Shown here: positions 14,751-20,439 of the stretch, in pieces
How the letters are laid out: every line of letters starts with the position of its first letter
Position numbering within the stretch: position 1 is the stretch's first letter
Assembly: GCA_020849725.1 (NCBI GenBank)
Contig: JADLAZ010000211.1
Span: 1-20,439, forward strand
Reading direction: 5' to 3'
DNA: 20,439 nt
Source of the DNA: Chloroflexota bacterium
GTDB taxonomy: Bacteria > Chloroflexota > Chloroflexia > Thermomicrobiales > JADLAZ01
Program-made: the position numbers and the translations under genes
The notes under the pieces: model-generated
Database searches by the model: none
Told to the model about the DNA's origin: nothing
What the model saw: only the letters and a program-made list of their open reading frames with translations

Positions 14751-15743
14751 ATGGACCTTGACCTCGCGCCTCCGGACGGGACCACATTCACTGATCGGCC
14801 GCCGCCTGCCCATGCGGCGGTCCACGCGGCGGTGCTGGGCTGGTACGCCCGCCACGGCCGGGACCTGCCCTGGCGGCGCACGAGCGACCCGTATCACGTG
14901 CTGGTCAGCGAGTTCATGTTGCAGCAGACGCAGGTCGAGCGGGTCATCCCGAAGTACCACGCCTTCCTTGGGCGGTTCCCGACGCTGGCGGCGCTGGCCG
15001 AGGCGCCGGTGGCCGAGGTCATCCGGGCCTGGTCGGGGCTGGGCTACAACCGGCGCGCCGTCGCCTTGCAGCAGGTGGCGCGTCAGGTCATCGCCGAGCA
15101 TGGCGGCGTCATCCCGGATGACCCGGCGGTGCTGGCCGGGCTGCGCGGCATCGGCGCCTACACCGCCGGCGCGGTCGCCTGCTTCGGCTACCGGCGCGAC
15201 GTCGCCTTCATCGACACGAACATCCGGCGCGTGCTGCACCGGGTCTATCACGGTCCCGAGGCGCCGGTGCCGCTGGCCAGCGCGCGCGAGTTGACGGCGC
15301 TGGCGACGGCGGCGCTGCCGGCCGGCCACGGCTACGACTGGGGCCAGGCGCTGATGGACCTCGGCGCACTGGTCTGCACCGCCGGCCGGCCGCTGTGCCC
15401 GGCCTGCCCCCTGGTCGATCTGTGCCGGGCCGCGCCGGCGTTCCTGCGCTACGGGCTGCCCGAGCGGGCGGTGCGGGCGCTGCGCGAGCGGCCCACCAAC
15501 GGCCGCGCCGCCGTGCCGTTCACGCAGACGGCGCGCTACTTCCGTGGCCGCATCGTCGATGCGCTGCGAGCACTGCCGCCGGACGAGGCGCTGCCGCTGG
15601 CCGCGCTCGGCCCACGCCTGCGCGACGACTACACACCCGAGCACGCGCCGTGGCTGCACGATCTCGTCATCGGCCTGGCGGCCGATGGGTTGGTGGCGCT
15701 TGCGGGACCGCCCGACGCGCTCCTGCTGGCGCTACCGTCGTGA
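14751..15743 (+). CDS. mutY: A/G-specific adenine glycosylase MutY
   Basis: Base-excision repair enzyme that removes adenine mispaired with 8-oxoguanine. The 330-residue protein carries LPWRRTSDPYHVLVSEFMLQQTQVERV with the catalytic Glu54. A helix-hairpin-helix LAGLRGIGAYTAGA contains Tyr137, and Asp155 lies in FIDTNIRRV. The 4Fe-4S ligands are Cys209, 216, 219 and 225 (C-x6-C-x2-C-x5-C). The Glu in SEFMLQQTQ separates it from endonuclease III. The C-terminus (about 258-330) is not the Nudix-like domain of E. coli MutY; it looks like a short winged helix (YFRGRIVDALRALPP...LVIGLAADGLVAL), as in actinobacterial-type enzymes. The N-terminal 20 residues are an extra Pro-rich tail. There is no ribosome-binding site, but a -10 element is at the right distance for a leaderless mRNA. 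The stop overlaps the next start by GTGA. Confidence 0.94.
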   Translation: MDLDLAPPDGTTFTDRPPPAHAAVHAAVLGWYARHGRDLPWRRTSDPYHVLVSEFMLQQTQVERVIPKYHAFLGRFPTLAALAEAPVAEVIRAWSGLGYNRRAVALQQVARQVIAEHGGVIPDDPAVLAGLRGIGAYTAGAVACFGYRRDVAFIDTNIRRVLHRVYHGPEAPVPLASARELTALATAALPAGHGYDWGQALMDLGALVCTAGRPLCPACPLVDLCRAAPAFLRYGLPERAVRALRERPTNGRAAVPFTQTARYFRGRIVDALRALPPDEALPLAALGPRLRDDYTPEHAPWLHDLVIGLAADGLVALAGPPDALLLALPS

Positions 15744-17014
15744 CGAGCGCAGGGTATCGCTGGCGCGGCGGCGTGGTGATGGCACTGGTGGCTCTTGCAT
15801 TGCTGCAGGTCGCCTGTACCGTGAGCCTGCCGGCGCTGCCGGGCCAAGCGCCCCCGCCGCCGCGATTGGTCTTCATCACCACTGACTGGCAGATCGTGAC
15901 CCAGACGCTGGGCGGCGAACCAACGATCATCAGCCCGACGCAGCCGGCGGACGTCAACGATCCGACCCGCCGCCGTTTCACCTGGCCGGCATGGTCGCCG
16001 GATGGCCGGCGTGTCGCGTACCTGGCGCTGGACACCGGTGGCGCCAGCGGCGCGGTGTTGATCGCCGAAGCGGACGGCGCCAACCGGGTGACGGTCCAGG
16101 AGTTGCCTAACAACTACCCGATCTATCTGTCGTGGTCGCCGGATGGCCAGGCGGTGGCGTTCCTGACCTCCGGTGAGGAGACACTGCACCTGTTCCTGGG
16201 CAACGCCGACGGTCGTGGCGCAGCTCGGCTGCTCCTCTCCGGCCAGCCGGTCTTCACCTCTTGGTCGCCCGACAGCCAGGCGCTATCGGTCCACACCGGC
16301 GGTTCCTACTTCAGCACTACCGCTGGCCGGCTGTCGATCGTGTCGCTCGATGCCACCATCGGCCCAGACCGGATCGACATCAACCCGGAGTTGTTCCGTG
16401 TGCCGGCCTGGTCGCCGGCTGGCGCCTTTCAAGCCGTGGCCGGTGACACCGGCGACGGGACACCGGCCCTCTACCTGCGCGACCGAGCTGGCAGCTTGCT
16501 GCGCTTCGCTGATCTGACCGGGCCGCCGGTGCTGCTGTGGTCACCCAGCGGCGACCGGCTGGCCTGGTCGAGTCTCGACGGCCCGCCGTTCGCCTACAAC
16601 GGTATTCAGGTCGCCACGCCCGATGGTCAGACGCGGCTGACCGCCGTTGCCGAGCGGCTGTATGCTTTCTACTGGTCGCCCGACGGCGAGATGCTGGCCT
16701 ATTTCACCTTCGAAGAGGCTGAGCGTCTACTGCTGCTGCGTGTCGCGCCAGCCGGCGGCGGCACGGCGCGCACGCTGGCCGCCTTCGAGCCGAGCCGCGA
16801 GTTCATCCAGTACCTGACGTTCTTCGACCAGTACACGCTGTCAGCGTCGATCTGGTCAGCCGACAGCCGCACGCTCACGTTCGCCGGCTGGCTGCCACCG
16901 GCGGATGCCAACGGGCCGTCCTACCTGTATGCCGTGCCTGCCGACGGCAGCGCCGCCGCGACAATGATTGGTCCGGGTCGCATCAGCTTCTTCGCCCCGG
17001 CCTCACGGAGTTAA
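15740..17014 (+). CDS. Secreted TolB/WD40-like beta-propeller lipoprotein candidate
   Basis: A 424-residue exported protein predicted to fold as a beta-propeller. Residues 1-26 are basic then hydrophobic (YRWRGGVVMALVALALLQVAC). C26 could be lipidated, although the box reads LQVAC with Gln where Leu/Val is usual, so a plain signal peptide is possible. Seven PD40-type repeats centre on the W-S-P-D-G motif: PAWSPDG, LSWSPDG, TSWSPDS, PAWSPAG, LLWSPSG, FYWSPDG and SIWSADS, giving seven blades. True TolB works with Pal in the Gram-negative envelope; without tol-pal neighbours that role should not be assumed. I chose the GTG at 15740 because it overlaps the mutY stop (GTGA), giving coupled translation and a complete signal sequence; a later ATG at 15779 is less likely. 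The next gene begins 6 bases after its stop. Confidence 0.82.
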   Translation: MTSAGYRWRGGVVMALVALALLQVACTVSLPALPGQAPPPPRLVFITTDWQIVTQTLGGEPTIISPTQPADVNDPTRRRFTWPAWSPDGRRVAYLALDTGGASGAVLIAEADGANRVTVQELPNNYPIYLSWSPDGQAVAFLTSGEETLHLFLGNADGRGAARLLLSGQPVFTSWSPDSQALSVHTGGSYFSTTAGRLSIVSLDATIGPDRIDINPELFRVPAWSPAGAFQAVAGDTGDGTPALYLRDRAGSLLRFADLTGPPVLLWSPSGDRLAWSSLDGPPFAYNGIQVATPDGQTRLTAVAERLYAFYWSPDGEMLAYFTFEEAERLLLLRVAPAGGGTARTLAAFEPSREFIQYLTFFDQYTLSASIWSADSRTLTFAGWLPPADANGPSYLYAVPADGSAAATMIGPGRISFFAPASRS

Positions 17015-17020
17015 CCGCGT

Positions 17021-18211
17021 ATGCGTGCCGCTCGCTGCTGGTTCGTGCTAACCCTGGCGCTGGGCATCATCATCGGTGGACCAGTTGCCACCATCGGCGC
17101 CCAGCGCAGTGCGCCGACGGCCTCGGCGCCGGCCGGCGCACTCGTGTTCGACGCCACCGGTCACTGGCTCGCCAGCGGCTTCCGTGCCTACTGGGAGGCG
17201 CATGGTGGCCTGCCGCAGTTCGGCTACCCGATCTCGCCGCCGCTGCGCGGCGCCGATGGCACGACCGTCCAGTGGCTGGAGCGAGCGCGGTTCGAATACC
17301 ACCCGCGTCAGCCCGCCGGCCGGCGCGTCTTGCTCGGCCGCCTGGGTGCGGAGTTGACCGCCCAGCGCGACGCCGAGGCGCCGGTCGCGCGCGTGTCCGA
17401 CCCCGGCGACGGCTCCTGGTTTGAGGCCACCGGCCACACGCTGCGGGGCGGCTTCCGCGCTCACTGGCAGGCGACCGGCGGCCTGCCAGTCTATGGGTAC
17501 CCAATCTCGGAGGAGTTCGACGAGGTCAACTCCAGTGACCAGCGCCGCTACGCCGTTCAGTATTTCGAGCGCCACCGTCTGGAGTGGCATCCCGATCTGC
17601 CGGCTGCCTACCAGGTGACGCTCGGCCTGCTGGGTCGCCAGGGGTATGCCGGTGGCGGCGAGGTAGCCGAGCCGCCACCCGATGACGCGCCGCCTGTACC
17701 CACGGCGGTTGTCCCGGCGGCCAGCCCGAGCCTCGCGACGAGTGACGGCGTGACTGCTATCGGCGACTCGGTCATGCTCGGCGCGGCGGCGGCGCTGCGC
17801 CAGCGCATCGACCGGATCGAGGTCGACGCCGTCGTCAGCCGGCGCTTCGTTCAGGGCAGCGCGTTGATCGCGGCACGCCAGGCGGCCGGCACGATCGGCC
17901 CCACTGTCATCATCCACCTCGGCAACAATGAGCCAATCACCGCCGCCCAGTTCGACCAACTGATGGCCCATCTGGCTGGCGCGCGCCGGGTTGTCGTCGT
18001 CACGCTGCGCCTGCCGCGGGTCTGGGAGACCGGCAACAACGCGATCATCGTCGCCGGTGTCGCCCGCCACCGCAATGCCGTGCTGGCCGACTGGCAGGCA
18101 TTGGCCGGCGACCGACCCGACTTCTTCGCCGCCGACGGCATCCATCTCGGCCCGGCCGGGGCACAGGCTTATGCCGGCATGGTCGTGAGTGCGCTGGCCG
18201 CCAGACCCTGA
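17021..18211 (+). CDS. Secreted SGNH hydrolase with two N-terminal surface-repeat modules
   Basis: A 396-residue exported protein. A signal peptide covers 1-27. Two copies of a module of about 70 residues follow: 43-112 (FDATGHWLASGFRAYW...FGYPIS...VQWLERARFEYHP...LLGRLG) and 134-206 (FEATGHTLRGGFRAHW...YGYPIS...VQYFERHRLEWHP...LGLLG). A Pro/Ala linker (214-240) leads to an SGNH/GDSL-type hydrolase (244-396). Its catalytic Ser is S250 in AIGDSVMLG, the oxyanion Asn is N302 in HLGNNEP, and D372/H375 lie in DGIHLGPAG. The hydrolase part resembles the external domain of OatA-type acyltransferases, but no acyltransferase membrane domain is present. An esterase or acetyltransferase role on cell-wall polysaccharide is inferred. 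ACGGAG lies 10 bases before the ATG. It follows the propeller gene closely and converges on the carboxypeptidase gene after 12 bases. Confidence 0.85.
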   Translation: MRAARCWFVLTLALGIIIGGPVATIGAQRSAPTASAPAGALVFDATGHWLASGFRAYWEAHGGLPQFGYPISPPLRGADGTTVQWLERARFEYHPRQPAGRRVLLGRLGAELTAQRDAEAPVARVSDPGDGSWFEATGHTLRGGFRAHWQATGGLPVYGYPISEEFDEVNSSDQRRYAVQYFERHRLEWHPDLPAAYQVTLGLLGRQGYAGGGEVAEPPPDDAPPVPTAVVPAASPSLATSDGVTAIGDSVMLGAAAALRQRIDRIEVDAVVSRRFVQGSALIAARQAAGTIGPTVIIHLGNNEPITAAQFDQLMAHLAGARRVVVVTLRLPRVWETGNNAIIVAGVARHRNAVLADWQALAGDRPDFFAADGIHLGPAGAQAYAGMVVSALAARP

Positions 18212-18223
18212 GGCGCGTCGCCG

Positions 18224-19411
18224 CTACCGACCGCGCTGCGTGTGGCGCCAGCCGGCCACCGCCAGTCCGACGACCACTACCGTGCCGCTGGCGATGGCCA
18301 CCCACGGTGGCCTGCCGATAGCAGATGACGCAGTCAGCGCCGCCGGCACGACCGGCGCGGCGACCAGCGCGTCGGCGGGCGTCGGCGAGACAGTTAGACT
18401 GGGCGCACTCAGCGTAGCGGTAGGCGTATCCGTCGGTGGCGCCGTCGGCAAGACGGTCTGTGTCGGTGTAACCGTCGATGTTGGTGTGACCGTCGGGGCC
18501 AGGGTGGCGGGCGGCGTCAACGTGGCAGTTGGGGTGGGCGTGAGATCGGGCGCCTGGGCCGCCCAGGCGAGCAGCGCCCGTGTGTCGGCTACGACCGCCT
18601 CGCGGGTACTCCGCAGGACGACGATCACCAGCAGCCGGCCGTCGCGCTCGGCAACCGTCATCAGGCACGACTGGCAGCCGGGCGTGCGGCCGGTCTTGCC
18701 GCCCAGCACATCGGGTGTCGTGCCCACCAGTGCGTGACCGTGGCGCAGGCCGTAGCCGTCGCCGCTGTAGCGCGACGCGCCGGCGATGCGCCGAAAGCGC
18801 TCGTCCTCCCAGGCGGCCAGTGTCAGCCGCGCCAGATCGTAGGCGCTGGAGAGATGGCCGGGCCGGTCGAGGCCGTGCGGGTTGACGAAGTGTGTCTGCT
18901 CCAGGCCCAGCCGCGCTGCTTCCTCATTCATCCAGCCGACGAAGCGCGCCACTGCCTCGTGGTCGGCGCCGCCGCCCTCGCGAGCGCCCAACTCGCGGGC
19001 GATCGTCATCGCCGCGTCGTTGCCCGATGGCAGCAGCAGGCCATGCAACAGCGTCGCCAGAGTCAGCCGCTCGCCGGCCACCAGGCCCATGCTGGCTTGC
19101 CCGACCAGATCGCTGGGTGCGACGGTGAGGCGATCGGTCAGCGCGGCCCGCTGCAAGGCTACGTGTGCGGTCATGATCTTGGTCAGCGAGGCTGGCGCGA
19201 CTGGCTCGCGCATGTGGTGGTCCAGCACGACACGCGCGTCCGGCGCGCGCAGGACGGTGGCGTGGCCGGCCACGATGATCGGCGCCTCGGCGTCGGCGCG
19301 GCTCGCCGGCAGCAGCAGACCGGCCAGCAGCAAGCTGCCCAGGAGCAGCCGCCAACCGATGCGCGCGCCGATCACTCGCATCCGCGCCCATCGCGCCGGC
19401 GCGCCGATCAT
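18224..19411 (-). CDS. D-alanyl-D-alanine carboxypeptidase (S11), membrane-anchored
   Basis: Penicillin-binding protein that trims the terminal D-Ala of peptidoglycan stem peptides outside the membrane. The 395-residue product has an N-terminal hydrophobic signal (about 15-40) and the three S11 motifs: S75-L-T-K78 (PASLTKIMT), SGN at 129-131 (LLLPSGNDAA) and KTG at 239-241 (GGKTGRTPG). The usual C-terminal beta domain of DacA is replaced by a Thr/Pro-rich linker (about 289-346, many TPT units) and one membrane helix (369-388, PPWVAIASGTVVVVGLAVAGW) with a basic end. So the enzyme is probably held at a distance from the membrane. The ATG shares one base with the smpB stop (TGATG), which implies coupling. 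An ATG at 19381 is a possible alternative start. The catalytic assignment is firm; in vivo specificity is not tested. Confidence 0.9.
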   Translation of the reverse strand: MIGAPARWARMRVIGARIGWRLLLGSLLLAGLLLPASRADAEAPIIVAGHATVLRAPDARVVLDHHMREPVAPASLTKIMTAHVALQRAALTDRLTVAPSDLVGQASMGLVAGERLTLATLLHGLLLPSGNDAAMTIARELGAREGGGADHEAVARFVGWMNEEAARLGLEQTHFVNPHGLDRPGHLSSAYDLARLTLAAWEDERFRRIAGASRYSGDGYGLRHGHALVGTTPDVLGGKTGRTPGCQSCLMTVAERDGRLLVIVVLRSTREAVVADTRALLAWAAQAPDLTPTPTATLTPPATLAPTVTPTSTVTPTQTVLPTAPPTDTPTATLSAPSLTVSPTPADALVAAPVVPAALTASSAIGRPPWVAIASGTVVVVGLAVAGWRHTQRGR

Positions 19412-19884
19412 CAGCCCCGGCCGCGCACTGCACGCTCGATATCGCGCTGCGCCTCGCGCTCGGCCAGCGCCTGCCGCTTGTCATAGAGCTTTTTGCCGCG
19501 CGCCAGACCCAACTGCACCTTGACGCGCCCCCCACGCAGCGCCAGCCGCAGCGGCACCAGCGCCATGCCTTTGGCCTGTGTCTGCTGCGTCAGGCGGCGA
19601 ATCTCGTCGCGGTGCAGCAGGAGCTTGCGGCTGCGGTCCGGCTCGTGCTGGTCGTGGCGGCCGGCCTGCTGGTAGGGTGAGATGTGCATACCCACCAGCC
19701 ACGCCTCGCCCCCATCGATGCGCGCATAGGCGTCGCGCAGGTTCATGCGCCCTTGCCGGATCGACTTGATCTCCGTGCCGGTCAGCACGAGGCCAGCCTC
19801 AACGGTTTCTTCCACGGCATAGTCGTGGAAGGCTTTGCGGTTGACGGTCAGCACTTTTTCCTGGCTGTCGCGCGCGGCAGACAT
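19411..19884 (-). CDS. smpB: SmpB, tmRNA-binding protein
   Basis: Partner of tmRNA in trans-translation: it carries tmRNA to stalled ribosomes and mimics a codon-anticodon stem. The 157-residue product has all family blocks: VNRKAFHDYAVEETVEAGLVLTGTEIKSIRQGRMNLRDAYARI (14-56), AWLVGMHISPYQQ, HEPDRSRKLLLHRDEI, KGMALVPLRLALRGGRVKVQLGLARGKKLYDKR and the basic tail. I chose the ATG at 19884, where family members usually begin. A GTG at 19896 would add four residues and lies close to a TAGCAT sequence. No clear Shine-Dalgarno sequence precedes either. The tmRNA gene (ssrA), often near smpB, was not seen here. The downstream carboxypeptidase gene overlaps its stop by one base. Confidence 0.97.
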   Translation of the reverse strand: MSAARDSQEKVLTVNRKAFHDYAVEETVEAGLVLTGTEIKSIRQGRMNLRDAYARIDGGEAWLVGMHISPYQQAGRHDQHEPDRSRKLLLHRDEIRRLTQQTQAKGMALVPLRLALRGGRVKVQLGLARGKKLYDKRQALAEREAQRDIERAVRGRG

Positions 19885-19939
19885 AGGGCCACTCACGCTA
19901 TGCTAGACAGATGCGCCGCCAGCCGCGGCCGGATTGGTC

Positions 19940-19948
19940 AGTATAGCA
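19940..19948 (-). promoter_or_regulatory. Extended -10 promoter for smpB
   Basis: The minus strand reads TGC-TATACT, identical to the element before the NIPSNAP gene at 3219. Transcription would start near 19933, about 50 bases before the smpB ATG. It overlaps the upstream region of the divergent corA-like gene. Confidence 0.55.
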
Positions 19949-19961
19949 CGAGGAAAGCGCC

Positions 19962-20439
19962 ATGGCCGGCGACCCACCACCCGTGGCCGAGGACGGCGCC
20001 AGCGCTAGTGAGACAACCACAGCCGACACGCCGGCGCTGCCGGCGACGCGGGTCTGGGTGCGCCAGGCGGGTGGCGACGGGCTGCGCGAGCGCGTCCCTC
20101 TCGACGAAGTCCGCCTGCTGCTGAATGAGCCGGGTACGCTGGTCTGGATGGATCTGACCGCCCCGCACCCGGCCGCGCTCGCCCGACTGGCCGAGATCTG
20201 CCATCTCCACCCGCTGGCGATCGAAGATGCTCGCCAGCCGCACAACCGGCCGAAGATCGACGAGTATGCTCACTTCTACTTCATCGTGTTCTACGTCGCC
20301 CGCTTCCTGCACGCGACTGACCGCCTGGCGCTCGACGAGATCGACCTGTTCGTCGGCGAGCGGTACATCATCACCGTTCACCAGCGGGCCGTGCCCCAGA
20401 TCGATGAGGCCGTGCGGCGCTGGGAACACAACGCCGGCG
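19962..20439 (+). CDS. corA: CorA-type divalent metal transporter (partial, N-terminal cytoplasmic domain)
   Basis: Mg2+/Co2+ channel-like transporter. Only the first 159 codons are inside the window; the open frame runs off the right edge. After a disordered, acidic/Thr-rich tail of about 28 residues the cytoplasmic domain begins (TRVWVRQAGGDGLRERVPLDEVRLLL). The family blocks LVWMDLTAPHPAALARLAEICHLHPLAIEDARQPHNRPKIDEYAHFYFIVFYV and EIDLFVGERYIITVHQ follow. The membrane helices and the GMN signature lie outside, so the metal specificity cannot be judged. GAGGAA sits 6 bases before the ATG at 19962. It is divergent from smpB with 77 bases between starts. Confidence 0.92.
   Translation, partial: MAGDPPPVAEDGASASETTTADTPALPATRVWVRQAGGDGLRERVPLDEVRLLLNEPGTLVWMDLTAPHPAALARLAEICHLHPLAIEDARQPHNRPKIDEYAHFYFIVFYVARFLHATDRLALDEIDLFVGERYIITVHQRAVPQIDEAVRRWEHNAG

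Noticed and set aside
15740..17014. TolB of the Tol-Pal system
   Set aside because: The repeats match the propeller type, but no tolA, tolQ, tolR or pal genes are present and the likely organism is not a typical Gram-negative; only a propeller call is justified.
18430..18545. Short tandem repeats resembling a minisatellite
   Set aside because: They are the coding sequence of the Thr/Pro linker of the carboxypeptidase; the repetition follows from the TPT-type residues.
19411..19961. tmRNA (ssrA) gene next to smpB
   Set aside because: The 77-base divergent gap is too short and no tRNA-like ends or tag-peptide frame are seen in the window.

Overview
This window comes from a GC-rich bacterial chromosome. 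I infer a member of the Chloroflexota, probably close to Thermomicrobia/Sphaerobacter. The reasons are the secreted proteins with Pro/Thr linkers and the recurring 'GYP(I/L)(S/T)...VQxFER...YxP...LGxxG' module, a MutY whose short C-terminal domain is not Nudix-like, and the mix of housekeeping genes. No rRNA, tRNA, CRISPR array, transposase or integration site was seen. The gene density, orientation runs and uniform composition look like ordinary chromosome rather than an island.

Region 1 (1-5056, minus strand): read in transcription order, a large secreted CAP-domain protein (3347-5056) is followed by a candidate terminator and an extended -10 promoter. Then comes a NIPSNAP-like protein, accC (biotin carboxylase) 3 bases behind it, nusB, acpP with its own promoter across the nusB stop, and tatC, which runs off the left edge. 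Region 2 (5057-8394): a 399-base intergenic stretch holds a promoter and a pair of identical GC palindromes in front of a DHA2-type MFS exporter. The exporter converges on rtcB (minus strand). Region 3 (8547-14664, plus strand): four closely spaced genes encode a penicillin/AHL-acylase-type Ntn hydrolase, a SelA/DgaE-like PLP enzyme, a CehA/McbA-type metallohydrolase and a threonine-aldolase-like PLP enzyme. They are followed by a strong GC hairpin. This looks like a catabolic operon for an N-acylated or amide substrate that is not identified. Region 4 (14751-18211, plus strand): mutY, with signs of a leaderless transcript, overlaps a secreted seven-blade TolB-like protein by 4 bases. A secreted SGNH hydrolase carrying two copies of the cell-surface module follows. 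Region 5 (18224-20439): a D-Ala-D-Ala carboxypeptidase is translationally coupled behind smpB (minus strand). Divergent from smpB is the start of a CorA-type metal transporter.

Three themes recur. The first is cell-surface biology: the CAP protein, the SGNH hydrolase, the TolB-like lipoprotein, the D-Ala-D-Ala carboxypeptidase and TatC. The second is housekeeping: acpP, accC, nusB, rtcB, mutY and smpB. The third is the acylase/PLP operon, which is the least characterised and most interesting block. I see no single obviously new defence or mobile system. The best leads are the acylase operon with its altered threonine aldolase active site, the shared surface module, the C-rich 9-base repeat inside that operon, and the probable leaderless mutY.
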